From Mesotoga infera (lineage in GTDB: Bacteria; Thermotogota; Thermotogae; Petrotogales; Kosmotogaceae), in contig NZ_LS974202.1 in assembly GCF_900157305.1 (NCBI RefSeq), positions 2,418,001 to 2,482,000 on the forward strand: a DNA stretch of 64,000 nt. The letters run 5' to 3'. The translations under genes and the position numbers were made by a program. Of the stretch, positions 36,653-45,609 are shown one piece after another. The stretch's first letter is position 1. Every line of letters starts with the position of its first letter. The notes beneath the pieces were generated by a model. That model worked only from the letters and a program-made list of their open reading frames with translations, searched no databases and was not told the origin of the DNA.

Positions 36653-37255
36653 TTAACCCAATACTATCTCTTTGAAATTCGGGAGTCTACCGGCCTCTTC
36701 ATCGCTTCTGACAAGCGTTTCGTAGCCAGTGACTCCTATTATCTCGCCTGCCGGTATGGCCTGCCCTTTGGGAATTATCGGTGAGTCTCCTTGTCTCTAT
36801 ACTGTCTGAATACAGCACCTTTCCCTCCAGGACTACCGCGAAGGAACCGGCGATTTCTTCAAGATCGTAGATTTCGTGCAAGGATATTATCATAGTTTTG
36901 TTCCGCTGGAGAACGTAGTCTCTCAACTCACCCATCACCTCTTGTCTGATCAGCGGGTCGAGATTCTGAGTGGGCTCGTCGAGAATGAGCAGGTCGGCTC
37001 CGCTGGCGACCGTAAGGGCTATATGAAGAGCGTTTCATTCCAATCGAATGCGTTTCCACCCTCTCGTTGAGATCGACCTGTAATGCACTGCGAGACTGGT
37101 GAAGACCTTTTCCTGCCAGCCGGGGTAAAGTATTCTCCACATTCTTGTGTTCGTCCAAGAGCATGTACCCGTCCTTCGTAAGAGCGGAGCCAACAACTGC
37201 TCCTATAAGGATCTAAGGCGACTGGTATTGCGAAAGGATTTAGGTTTTGGAGAAC
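36653..37255 (-). pseudogene. Decayed ABC transporter ATPase (YtrB/multidrug-like)
   Basis: Pieces of an ABC ATPase survive in different frames. A middle piece reads ASGADLLILDEPTQNLDP (Walker B and D-loop), then MIISLHEIYDLEEIA (switch His region) and VVLEGKVLYSD. A C-terminal piece in another frame reads IIPKGQAIPAGEIIGVTGYE and ends at a normal TAA. The N-terminal third is reduced to fragments, with at most a vestige of the P-loop (EGNGFSKT) before a stop. At least two frameshifts and one stop are needed to explain it. No intact partner permease is adjacent. Confidence 0.75.
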
Positions 37256-37265
37256 CCGTTGCCCT

Positions 37266-39620
37266 CTAGAAGGTGTATCCCTCTTCGATGAGCTCTATGA
37301 GTGCCGAGACCACCGCCGGGTCGTACAGCTTTCCTGAATTTTTCTTTATTTCCTTGAGAGCTTCTTCCAATCCCTGAGCGGGTCGATAAGGCCTGTGGGA
37401 TGTCATAGCCTCTACCACATCGGCAACCGCTATAATTCTGGCCTCCAAAATGATCTCATCACCGGATAGACCACGTGGATAACCGCTGCCGTCGAGCCTC
37501 TCGTGATGCTGGTATATGATCTCGGCGACTGGCCAGGGAAACTCGATGCCTTCGAATAGAGCATGCCCGGCGCCGGGGTGCATCTTTATCATTTCATATT
37601 CGAGGGCACTAAGTCTTCTGGGAGAGCTCAATATTTCAGCCGGCACCTGGATCTTCCCCACATCGTGAACCGACGCCGCCAGACGTAATCCGTTGATCGT
37701 TTCGCTGTTTAGGTTCATTCTTTCGGCTATGGCCACGGCCAGTGCTGTCACGCGTCGCTGGTGGCCAGACGTGTAAGGATCGCGAAGGTCCACAGCCGAG
37801 GCCAGCGCTCTGACCGAACCTTCCATGGTCCGGGTGAGTTTATCCAAACTAGTTTGCAGGTCTTCCGTCCTCTGCTGGACCTCTCTTTGGAGACGATAAC
37901 TGCGGTTGTTGAGCGAACCGACCACCACTGTCAGAAACAGCGAGATAATCGCTCCGATAGCCAGTGTCATCCAACCTTGCTGAAGAGGATATAACCTTTC
38001 GTAATCGAAGCTTGGATGTACAACGATCATAAAGACCTTCCCGAACTCAAAGATCGGCATAACCACGTTCATTTCATCCGAGTGATAGTGACGCAACTCG
38101 CTCACCGAGTTGTATATTTCATCGTGTTCACTGGCCGTCGATGCGAGAAAAACCGGTCTGCCTTCATCATCGAGCAAGTAGATACCCACCACGGTCATTC
38201 CATCGTTCATAGAGATCGACTCTATCAATTTCATGAAAACTTCGGGCCGGAAAAAAGCCAGCGTGAACCCATGGAAAGCGTCAGAAATTCCTTTGTAGGA
38301 GGGATTCAGAATCAAGACTCCCTTTACCTCGCTCGTACTCTCAAATGGAGTCGTAGGATCGGAAGCCGTCATGTAACCGGTTTCAACCGCCTCTTCGATA
38401 ACCGCCTTCGTTATAGCGTTCGAACCTAAATCGAATCCCAACAATTCTCGTTTATCTTCTAGCGGTTCCAGATAAAGAATCGGATAGTAAAGATCCCTCT
38501 CACCGGCTCTGACATGCTTTCCTTGGCCGTCCGTTTCCCAGATCTCGAAACTGCCAGAGAGCTCCGTGGAGACTTTCGACTCGAATTCATATCTTTCAGC
38601 GGAAGTGATAGCCGGTACCCAGCCCCAGATGGTCATATCACCCCTAGAAATGATGGGATGCACGAAGGTTTCAAACTCATAGCGCTCAACACTTTCGCTG
38701 GACTCGAAAAGCAACGAGAGGCTCTCGAGCTCGTAGGCGCGCATATCGCGAAACGCCTGCAAGACAAAAGTCGCCTTGCTTATCGCCAGGCTTTCGAAGG
38801 TTTCATTTCTCGAGCTTTTCTGGCTTTCGTTCACTGAAAAAGCGGCCATAAAGGTTATTGTCAGAGAGATGAAAAAAACCGTTATAGCGTCAAGGTATCT
38901 GGCGAAACGACCCTTACGCCTCTCCTGGGGAAGAGCCTTCTTCCACCACATAAGTAAAAGACCGATTACTGAAAGAAGCAGGAGCAGTACAGAGAGAATT
39001 ACCATAGGGAGAGTCTTTTCCATTATAATGCCGTTCCAATTCTTTATATCCATATCTATACCAAGCGCTGCGATGACCTTGTCGGAGAGTCTGTCAAAAA
39101 CTGGAATCATCGCGTTTGCCCACGTCCCCCAACTGTCTTTAATTGGTGAAACGATTGTCGATCTTTTCTGCCAAAAGACATTTCGATCGTTTTCCGTGGC
39201 CTCCCAATACGGGTCTCCCGGTAGAGATTCATCGGGTGATCCCGGAAGCTCCGAATCCACAAAAAAGAAAACTTCTCCATCCGTTCTTATTCCCATGAGG
39301 TAGATGAAACGGTACTGAGGAAAAATCTTTTTGACCTGAATCAGCTGTTGCTTCAACCTCAGATAGGCGGGATTGGCAAGATCGTCGATAGTGCCGTGTA
39401 GAGATTCAAGGTGAGCTTTGTTCAACGCAGCTTCTAGAAGCTTGGCCTCGTTCAGCAATTTGTCGCTAAGGCTTTTCCTGGCGCTTTCAGCAGTTATAAA
39501 ACACAGAGAAATTCCGACAGATGAAACGACCAGAACGATCATGATCATTGTCAAGATTCTTCCGGTTTTCTTTCGAAAAGTCACACTTTCACTCCTGCTA
39601 AGACTATTGGAACTGCTCAT
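37266..39620 (-). CDS. Membrane receptor with two extracytoplasmic sensor domains and HD-GYP output
   Basis: The 784-residue protein has TM1 near residues 23-45, an extracytoplasmic Cache-like domain to about 215, paired membrane helices about 220-285 and a CHASE-like domain from about 300. A final TM lies near 555-580, then a short coiled coil and an HD-GYP domain with SVHDVGK and HHERLDGSGYPRGL. SVHDVGK keeps the His-Asp pair. The output is likely c-di-GMP hydrolysis under an external cue. The ATG at 39620 has AAGGGACGG upstream; an ATG ten codons earlier lacks an SD. The two sensors in series are unusual. Confidence 0.87.
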   Translation of the reverse strand: MSSSNSLSRSESVTFRKKTGRILTMIMIVLVVSSVGISLCFITAESARKSLSDKLLNEAKLLEAALNKAHLESLHGTIDDLANPAYLRLKQQLIQVKKIFPQYRFIYLMGIRTDGEVFFFVDSELPGSPDESLPGDPYWEATENDRNVFWQKRSTIVSPIKDSWGTWANAMIPVFDRLSDKVIAALGIDMDIKNWNGIIMEKTLPMVILSVLLLLLSVIGLLLMWWKKALPQERRKGRFARYLDAITVFFISLTITFMAAFSVNESQKSSRNETFESLAISKATFVLQAFRDMRAYELESLSLLFESSESVERYEFETFVHPIISRGDMTIWGWVPAITSAERYEFESKVSTELSGSFEIWETDGQGKHVRAGERDLYYPILYLEPLEDKRELLGFDLGSNAITKAVIEEAVETGYMTASDPTTPFESTSEVKGVLILNPSYKGISDAFHGFTLAFFRPEVFMKLIESISMNDGMTVVGIYLLDDEGRPVFLASTASEHDEIYNSVSELRHYHSDEMNVVMPIFEFGKVFMIVVHPSFDYERLYPLQQGWMTLAIGAIISLFLTVVVGSLNNRSYRLQREVQQRTEDLQTSLDKLTRTMEGSVRALASAVDLRDPYTSGHQRRVTALAVAIAERMNLNSETINGLRLAASVHDVGKIQVPAEILSSPRRLSALEYEMIKMHPGAGHALFEGIEFPWPVAEIIYQHHERLDGSGYPRGLSGDEIILEARIIAVADVVEAMTSHRPYRPAQGLEEALKEIKKNSGKLYDPAVVSALIELIEEGYTF

Positions 39621-39888
39621 GGCCAACCGTCCCTTTTTATAGCCCCACAATGTATGATTTTATCATGCCGCCATCGGTCAATTGTATCCTGAATCGATCT
39701 GTTCCTCCAGAGCGGTTCAAATGAGACATTTAGAACGATCGAAAAGTTGAGAAAACTGGCAACGCGATGAGGTGAAAATGAATGGAAGTAGAAGACCGAT
39801 CTGTATCTTCATATGTATGGAGTGTTTTGAAACGATCATCTTCATATCGGGAATTTGGGTATAATTTTCTGGAAGGGAGATGATAACG

Positions 39889-40419
39889 ATGAGTATATCT
39901 ACCATGACGGGCGACGGGGGTCAGACGAGTCTCTGGAGTGGTGAACGCGTGGATAAGGACAGTCTGAGAGTGGAGGCTTACGGTACTGTCGATGAGCTGA
40001 ATTCATTTCTTGGAGAGGCAAAACACTACACCAGTGAAGAGGTGAGCCAGCTCATACTTTCTGTGCAGAGGTTCCTTTTCAGAGTCGGAGGTCAGCTGGC
40101 ATCCAAGGACGTTCAATACATCGAGCCTGTGAGCGAAGAGGATGTTGAAAAGCTTACGGAAGGCGTCCATCGCTTCGAGGAGATCGTTGGCCTCAAAGGA
40201 TTCGTGATTCCAGGGAGCACGGTCGCCTCTGCGAAGCTGGACATATGCAGAACGATAGCCAGGAGAGCCGAGAGAAGGATAATAGCGCTCTCCAGACTTG
40301 AAAAGGTCCCAGATCCAGTCAGAAAGTACATCAACAGACTATCGGATTTCCTTTATATCCTGGCCAGGTACGAGGAATTTAAAGAGAAGAAACTCCTTTA
40401 TAAGAACGATATAGATTAA
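39889..40419 (+). CDS. ATP:cob(I)alamin adenosyltransferase, PduO type
   Basis: The enzyme makes adenosylcobalamin. The N-terminal TMTGDGGQTSLWSGERV binds ATP, AYGTVDELNSFLGEA continues the signature, and the C-terminal ARRAERR helix completes the site. It is 176 residues long, starting from the ATG that follows AAGGGAG by about 9 bases. TATAAT at 39860-39865 is a likely -10, but no good -35 is seen. There is no cobalamin riboswitch-like sequence in front. No B12-dependent enzyme is adjacent. Confidence 0.92.
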   Translation: MSISTMTGDGGQTSLWSGERVDKDSLRVEAYGTVDELNSFLGEAKHYTSEEVSQLILSVQRFLFRVGGQLASKDVQYIEPVSEEDVEKLTEGVHRFEEIVGLKGFVIPGSTVASAKLDICRTIARRAERRIIALSRLEKVPDPVRKYINRLSDFLYILARYEEFKEKKLLYKNDID

Positions 40420-40513
40420 AAGAGCAAAAACCGCTTCAAGCATTTCGCAGTTAAAAATGGCCGATCAGTTTCTTGAAATTGATTATAGCCCTTCGAAAGG
40501 TTATTCGGCGCGG

Positions 40514-40786
40514 TTACCTGTAGCTGATTTTGGGTATGCCGTCCTTCATACATGAACCGAAACTGTAAGCTACCGAATCGGTATTCATTCCGGGTAGAAA
40601 GAAAACGGTTATCATCTCGTCCACATCTTGACCGTTTTCTTCCCATAGTTGAAGTGTGATATTCTTCAGTTCCTCTTCGGTGACAGAAGGTTTCTTGAGC
40701 ATTACTCTGGCTGTGCGCCGTTTCCAGGCCTTTCCGAAATCGCGCATCACAACTACAGAATAGTTTCCATCTCGTTCGACTGCCAT
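40514..40786 (-). CDS. Hypothetical protein, 90 residues
   Basis: It starts MAVERDGNYSVVVMRDFGKAW after GGAGGGAG at 5 bases. The chain reads as a plausible folded domain with alternating strands and a helix (TEEELKNITLQLW). It has two Met-rich strands and one Cys and no membrane helix. A longer overlapping frame on the same strand has unlikely composition and is regarded as a shadow. It converges with the adenosyltransferase gene. Function unknown. Confidence 0.6.
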   Translation of the reverse strand: MAVERDGNYSVVVMRDFGKAWKRRTARVMLKKPSVTEEELKNITLQLWEENGQDVDEMITVFFLPGMNTDSVAYSFGSCMKDGIPKISYR

Positions 40787-41518
40787 GATACTCCCTCCAT
40801 CGTATCAATGCATATATAATACATCATGTTACAAAAAAATTCCAAGAGCCATTAATACTTAATTAATTAAGTAGAGATCAATCTTAGTAAGATATGGAAA
40901 TTATAATCGTTCCGTTTGTCGCCGACTGAAGAGATAATTATTTCTTCCTTTTCAGTCATTTATTACGAAGATAGCTAAACGAACTATATCAGAATCGGTC
41001 AATTCTATACTGACTATGCGTGGCTGCAAATAGGAACTATAAAGTTAATATGTTAAAGAAACTATGTATTACACATGGGGAAGCGAAGCAACAAGAAATC
41101 TCAGGCGAGCAGTTGGGAGCGGGAAGAGTCGTCCCTGGTTGTTTCTTTCCAGTTCATGGACCCGTCCTTGGGGACCTGAGGCTAGAGGTAAGAGGCGGGA
41201 GGTGTGAAGATCTTGATCTTCTTACCTCTGACCTCATACCTCTTACCTCTGTTTAGAGACGGACGAGAAGAGCGAGATCCCGTATAAAACCATTATGGGA
41301 TGACAGTCTTACTCCCTTCCCGTCATGCCGGACCACGATCAGGCATTGCGATCTTTTCCACAAACTTACTACAAAATTACTCGACAGTAGTCTGACCATA
41401 TGAAGCAGCTGTCATTATGAAAGACACTTTCTCTTTCGGTATTAAGGTCAATTTCCCTGACAACATTATTCAAGCACGTGATCTATAAACCTTCATCTTC
41501 GTTGAAAAAACATTTAAC
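40787..41518. other. Non-coding stretch, AT-rich at the left, repeat-bearing at the right
   Basis: No supported gene is present. The left 200 bases are AT-rich and include an ATTAATTAATTAA run, possibly with promoters for the leftward 90-residue gene. The middle carries a long inverted repeat. The right part has CCGTCATGCCGGACCACGAT-like sequence of the kind often seen as dispersed intergenic repeats. The 78-codon frame across the inverted repeat is not credible. Confidence 0.6.
41184..41250. repeat. Nested inverted repeat, possible REP/MITE-like element
   Basis: The outer arms of 20 bases begin AGAGGTAAGAGG and end CCTCTTACCTCT, with 17 of 20 paired. Inside lies a second stem, GAAGATC-TT-GATCTTC. 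The transcript could fold into one long hairpin. There is no T-run, so it is not a standard terminator. Confidence 0.65.
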
Positions 41519-41568
41519 ATATACTGTACTATTTCGTGATAATAATACCGTGTGATATACAGTATAAT
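41519..41568 (+). promoter_or_regulatory. padR promoter region with paired operator-like half sites
   Basis: ATATACTGTA at 41519-41528 and its near inverse TACAGTATAA at 41558-41567 flank the promoter. The right copy overlaps the -10 TATAAT (41563-41568). PadR regulators commonly repress their own promoters through dyad sites, so autoregulation is likely. Confidence 0.5.
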
Positions 41569-41596
41569 CATATCAACACAATACCGAGGTGATGAT

Positions 41597-41920
41597 ATGG
41601 ATATAGGAAAGCTTGCCACGGAAATGAACAGGGGATTCATCCAGTTGCTGATGATGGTCATGCTCGATGAGCCGATGTACGGGTACGAAATCGTGAGAAC
41701 ACTTCAGGAACGCAACTTCATCATAGACGAGAACACTCTTTACCCTCTATTAAGACGCCTGGAGGAGAAAGAGATACTGGCGAGCGAGTGGAGAGTCGAG
41801 GAAAATAAACCGAGGAAGTACTATTCAATCTCTGATGCTGGTAGAAAAGTTAGAGAGGACTTACTGAAGATCTGGCAAGAGCAGGATAGACTGATAAAAA
41901 GCTTCGTTGGGGAGGAATGA
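41597..41920 (+). CDS. PadR-family transcriptional regulator
   Basis: A 107-residue winged-helix regulator. MNRGFIQLLMMVMLDEPMYGYEI and LYPLLRRLEEKEIL, then RKYYSISDAGR, are typical PadR segments (helix-turn-helix, then wing). The ATG following GAGGTG is used; an in-frame ATG 45 bases earlier would include the promoter. It is followed by a HAAS-domain membrane protein, a standard PadR partner. Confidence 0.93.
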   Translation: MDIGKLATEMNRGFIQLLMMVMLDEPMYGYEIVRTLQERNFIIDENTLYPLLRRLEEKEILASEWRVEENKPRKYYSISDAGRKVREDLLKIWQEQDRLIKSFVGEE

Positions 41921-41922
41921 AA

Positions 41923-42861
41923 ATGGAAAGACTGAAAAAGTACCTGGACAACATTAGGACTTTTCTACCGGGGAGGCAGCCGGAAAAAGTCGATGAGATC
42001 TTGAGAGAGATAGAGAGCCATATACTGGAAAAAGCCGAGCGCGAACGCGGAGAGATAAACGATACCAGCCTCGCAATCGCGATAAAGGAGTACGGTTCAC
42101 CCGAGCAGGTCGCTGCCAGGTATTACGAGGATGGCCCTATAATAGCCCCTCATCTTAAGAATTATCTATTCATGTACACTGGAATAATCTTCGCGATCCA
42201 CATTGGACTACATCTTTTGAGCCTGATCTTCGGAGAGAACGGTGCAATCTTCAGATTCAGCAACACTGATTTGCTGGGTGTCCTGTCACAGCTTCCGGTA
42301 ACTTTTATCTTCGATTTCGGTTTGGTCAGTCTTGTCCTTTACTTTGTCACCAAGGCGGGTGCCACGTCGAGACTCCCGTACTTCACATGGTTTCTGAAGA
42401 ACGAGAAGGTCCCCTCGCTGGCCCAGAGAATAGCCACTCTTGTGGCATCGATAGTAGGAGTCGCGATCACATATCTGGGCTTCACTTACGGACCGGTTTA
42501 TTTCGTTGACGGTCAGATGAATACGCTGGCTATCGCAGCGCTCGACACTATGAAATACGGACTTTTCCTCGGCTTTGGAATATTGACGATCTCGTCGATC
42601 TTCAACTTTATAAACGTGTTCAACTACTCAAGGATTGTGAAAATAGCCTCCGACATCGCCGGGCTGATTTTTCTTCTGATCGTAGTCTCACCCGATTACT
42701 CCGGAAGAATAGCCGATTTCCTCGGCATATCTCCGGAGAGCACTGGCCACCCTCTCCTGATCGGAATACTCGTCTTCATAACTTTGGTGACCATAGTAGA
42801 GCTTGTTATCGAGACAATAAGATTCTGGGCAAGTAGGATAGTTGCATCCACCAACACGTAA
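41923..42861 (+). CDS. HAAS-domain membrane protein, PadR partner
   Basis: Residues 1-75 form a HAAS-like helical domain (KKYLDNIRTFLP, then EILREIESHILEKAE and AIKEYGSPEQVA). About six membrane helices follow to residue 312. Such proteins accompany PadR regulators and are thought to help sense membrane or envelope stress. The ATG follows GGGGAGG by seven bases; a start six bases earlier overlaps the padR stop. Confidence 0.82.
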   Translation: MERLKKYLDNIRTFLPGRQPEKVDEILREIESHILEKAERERGEINDTSLAIAIKEYGSPEQVAARYYEDGPIIAPHLKNYLFMYTGIIFAIHIGLHLLSLIFGENGAIFRFSNTDLLGVLSQLPVTFIFDFGLVSLVLYFVTKAGATSRLPYFTWFLKNEKVPSLAQRIATLVASIVGVAITYLGFTYGPVYFVDGQMNTLAIAALDTMKYGLFLGFGILTISSIFNFINVFNYSRIVKIASDIAGLIFLLIVVSPDYSGRIADFLGISPESTGHPLLIGILVFITLVTIVELVIETIRFWASRIVASTNT

Positions 42862-42901
42862 GAACCCTATTGCCGATAACCTATAGTTTGAGGGTTTCTA
42901 A

Positions 42902-42947
42902 CTCTTGCTTCTAATTCTCTCTCTCGAGAGGAAATTAGGAGCAAGAG
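42902..42947. repeat. Long inverted repeat, strong hairpin
   Basis: CTCTTGCTTCTAATT pairs with AATTAGGAGCAAGAG (14 of 15), with the palindrome CTCTCGAGAG in the loop. No T-run follows on either strand. It may end the padR transcript or be another small dispersed repeat. Confidence 0.6.
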
Positions 42948-42978
42948 ATGCTGTTAAGTAACAATCGATTTTCGGGAA

Positions 42979-43182
42979 TCACCGTCTCAATCTCTCTTCA
43001 ACGCTTCCATCGGGAAGAACGAATTCGTAAGAGTAATCGCTGAGGTCTTCGAGCTGAAATCTTTCGCAATCTTTCCATCTATCGTGACAATACATATTGA
43101 TCCATTCGCTGTCTATCTTTCCCTGTTCGTAAGCCTTCACTATGGGACACTCATGATAATTACTGCAACTGTCGCTTTCCAC
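42979..43182 (-). CDS. Small cysteine-rich protein, 67 residues
   Basis: The four cysteines fall in CSNYHECPI and MYCHDRWKDCERF, a C-x5-C and C-x6-C layout suited to a zinc or Fe-S site. Small proteins with this pattern are common in anaerobes but have no assigned role that I can name. The GTG start follows a strong SD (GGAGGTG). Confidence 0.7.
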   Translation of the reverse strand: MESDSCSNYHECPIVKAYEQGKIDSEWINMYCHDRWKDCERFQLEDLSDYSYEFVLPDGSVEERLRR

Positions 43183-43339
43183 TAAGGGGACACCTCCACT
43201 GAATATTCATTATTAATGTTATCACATGGGGCGGGAAAAACAAGTATCTTAACCTTCTGGCCTGTTTATTTCCTTATGCAATGGCTTTATCTCGTTATAG
43301 AATATATCGAATGGGAGACAATAACTTGGGGGTGATTGG

Positions 43340-44908
43340 ATGTCCAGAAGGATTTTTCTGGCGATAATTTTTGTACTCTTACTGATAGCGCTTTCAGGCT
43401 GTATCAATATTTTGAAGAGATATCAGGTGACTATCACCAGCACGCCTTTGCTTGAGAGTGTAACCGTGGGAAAGAGGGAGAGAGAGCTTCCCTACCGGAC
43501 TACTGCCAAGAGAGGTGACAGGATACTTATTAAGGCTCCCCTCGTCCCCGGATACGACTTTGCAGGATGGCTAGTGAACAACGTTCTCAATGAAGAAGCC
43601 AACGTTGAGATAGTAATCGAAGAGAACACGGCTATTAAAGCTATCTATATTCCTAAGCTGGTAAATGAAATCACTCTGGGCGGAAATGGTGACGAAACCG
43701 GTTTCGGTCTGATAGTGGAGAGTACTTCGAGCCTGGTGTCCGGCGTTACATCCGACTCGACTGATAGTAATCTTATAGTCGGCAACAACGGCGGATTCGA
43801 CTTCTGGGTTCCTCCACTGGAATATATTTCAAACAGTTTTCTGGTCTCGCCTCGAAAGGCTCACGGCGGTTCGGGCGATGATTTTATCTCAGATACGACT
43901 CGAATAACCGGTGGTACCGTTTCGGTCGGCTGGACAGATTCGGAAGATATACCTTTCACAGGTAGTGGCTATCCCTACCATGGAGGAACAGATGCTTATG
44001 CGATCATGCTGTTGAATGATGGCACGATTGGCTGGCAGACATACATAGGCGGTAGCGGCGACGATTATGCACATTCGGTGAACGTAACCGTCGGTGAACG
44101 TTTGATCCTTACCGGATCGACTGGTTCGAACGATTCCAATTTCGAAGGAACCGGTCAACACGGCGATATAGATGGTTGGGCGTCGATAATGAGTTCTTAC
44201 GGGACTCTCGTATCGAATTTGAGAAAGTCCTTCGGCGGCAGTGGTACAGATGAACTTTTCTATGGCGTCCAGACACGCGACGGCGGTTATCTTCTCTGCG
44301 GCTATTCCAAATCCAGCGACGGCGATCTGAAAAATATCGACCGTTCTCAAGGCGAGGATCTCTGGATTCTCAAGGTCGATAGTGAACTCAACATCCTCTG
44401 GCAGGACCTCCTCGGTGGTACGGCAGACGAGAGAGCACATGTGGTTAAAGAGGTCAGTGACGGTTTGATCGTAGCCGGTTACACGGCCTCCACCGGAAGA
44501 GATGTGAATGACCATAAGGGTGGAAAAGACATCTGGGTCTTGAAATTCAAGGACAACGGAGAGTTGCTATGGAGCAAAACGTACGGCGGTACGAACGATG
44601 AAGAGGCCTTCGATATCATAGAAACTGCCGACGGAGGCTACGCTGTTTGCGGTTATACTAAATCTACCAACCGCGACGTGAGAGCCAACAAAGGTATGAG
44701 CGACGTCTGGGTGATAAAGCTAGGAATGGATGGCTACCTAGAATGGGAAGCCACTTTCGGGGGCACTCAGAACGACAGCGGCAGGAGAATCGGGGAGACG
44801 GAAAAGAGAGAGCTGATAGTGATCGGCACTACTTCCTCAAACGACAGAGACGTTCTCAGCGGCCTCCATGGCGGAACAGATGCCTGGCTTCTGCGGTTGG
44901 GCAAATGA
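43340..44908 (+). CDS. Lipoprotein with delta-60-like repeats
   Basis: The lipobox LIALSGC puts Cys21 at the mature N-terminus. Residues about 30-105 form a bacterial-repeat (InlB/Flg_new-like) strand domain ending TAIKAIYIP. From about residue 170 there are six or so repeats of 50-60 residues with the pattern GG..D......DGGY...G.T.S....V....GG.D.WVLK....G...W. These match delta-60/beta-propeller-type repeats and should form one closed propeller. It would be a surface or periplasmic binding protein. An excellent SD (GGGGGTGA) precedes the ATG. Confidence 0.82.
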   Translation: MSRRIFLAIIFVLLLIALSGCINILKRYQVTITSTPLLESVTVGKRERELPYRTTAKRGDRILIKAPLVPGYDFAGWLVNNVLNEEANVEIVIEENTAIKAIYIPKLVNEITLGGNGDETGFGLIVESTSSLVSGVTSDSTDSNLIVGNNGGFDFWVPPLEYISNSFLVSPRKAHGGSGDDFISDTTRITGGTVSVGWTDSEDIPFTGSGYPYHGGTDAYAIMLLNDGTIGWQTYIGGSGDDYAHSVNVTVGERLILTGSTGSNDSNFEGTGQHGDIDGWASIMSSYGTLVSNLRKSFGGSGTDELFYGVQTRDGGYLLCGYSKSSDGDLKNIDRSQGEDLWILKVDSELNILWQDLLGGTADERAHVVKEVSDGLIVAGYTASTGRDVNDHKGGKDIWVLKFKDNGELLWSKTYGGTNDEEAFDIIETADGGYAVCGYTKSTNRDVRANKGMSDVWVIKLGMDGYLEWEATFGGTQNDSGRRIGETEKRELIVIGTTSSNDRDVLSGLHGGTDAWLLRLGK

Positions 44909-44928
44909 GTGATCGAAGGGGGACAGAG

Positions 44929-45609
44929 TTGAGAGTAGAAACCGTGGTTGAAAGCGAAGTTGTAGAGCTTTTCGCAGGAACCGGTACCTGTCCAGTCTGT
45001 TCGGCCCGTTCAAAAGCCGTGGACGGTTGGATTTACGGTGCCTTCTATAATCTTCTTCACAATGAAGATGCCAGGTTCAGATTGAAATCGGGAGGACTGT
45101 GTCGAGAACACTCCAGACGGATCGTGGAAATAGCAAGAGAGAAATCCGATATCGGCAGTCTCCCGGTCTCGGTTGTCTTCAAAGAGTTGCTCATCGGACA
45201 GCTCGATTTGATCGGCCAGGGTGAGAGAAAGCTCTTCAAAAAAGCGCCATCATCCAGAAGCACCGGTAGCTGCCATCTCTGCGAAGTATCCAGAGAGAGC
45301 GGAAAGAGGTATGTGATAGCCATAGCGAAGTTCTTCGATTCGGAGAAGATCAGAAAGCTATATGAAGAGTCCTCTTCCATTCTGTGTATTGACCACGCAA
45401 GAGAAATTGTCGTTTCCATGAGAACGGCCACTGCCGAATGGTTTGTGGCTCTTCAGAAAAGCAAGGTCGAATCGGTGGTCAAAATGCTCGAAAGGTACAT
45501 CGGTAAACATGACTACAGGAACACTTCGCCCATAGGCGATGATAGAAACGCCTGGCTCACCGCATCCAGGATAATCGGAGAGGCGCGGGTCACTGGACAT
45601 AACGAATAA
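44929..45609 (+). CDS. DUF6062-like Cys-rich protein
   Basis: The 226-residue protein has two related halves. The first has TCPVCSA then GGLCREHS. The second has SCHLCEV then LCIDHARE, giving two CxxC...CxxH metal sites. The layout resembles DUF6062 proteins of anaerobes. The TTG start follows GAAGGGGG by seven bases; an ATG at 44905 overlapping the lipoprotein stop is an alternative. It is cotranscribed with the repeat lipoprotein and its end overlaps the convergent neighbour by 20 bases. Confidence 0.72.
   Translation: MRVETVVESEVVELFAGTGTCPVCSARSKAVDGWIYGAFYNLLHNEDARFRLKSGGLCREHSRRIVEIAREKSDIGSLPVSVVFKELLIGQLDLIGQGERKLFKKAPSSRSTGSCHLCEVSRESGKRYVIAIAKFFDSEKIRKLYEESSSILCIDHAREIVVSMRTATAEWFVALQKSKVESVVKMLERYIGKHDYRNTSPIGDDRNAWLTASRIIGEARVTGHNE

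Noticed and set aside
37761-39303. Several rightward frames inside the HD-GYP receptor gene
   Set aside because: They are antisense shadows of a strongly supported coding region.
39778-39864. A 28-codon ORF before the cobalamin adenosyltransferase gene
   Set aside because: The SD spacing is short, the frame ends inside the TATAAT, and no terminator or alternative hairpin follows to suggest attenuation.
39621-39888. Possible cobalamin riboswitch before the adenosyltransferase gene
   Set aside because: No B12-box-like sequence or long folded leader is visible.
40416-40808. 130-codon frame overlapping the 90-residue hypothetical gene on the same strand
   Set aside because: Composition is rich in Arg, Cys and His as in shadow frames, and the 90-residue frame has the SD.
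41020-41256. 78-codon frame across the inverted repeat
   Set aside because: It runs through the repeat arms, has no SD and has a low-complexity translation.
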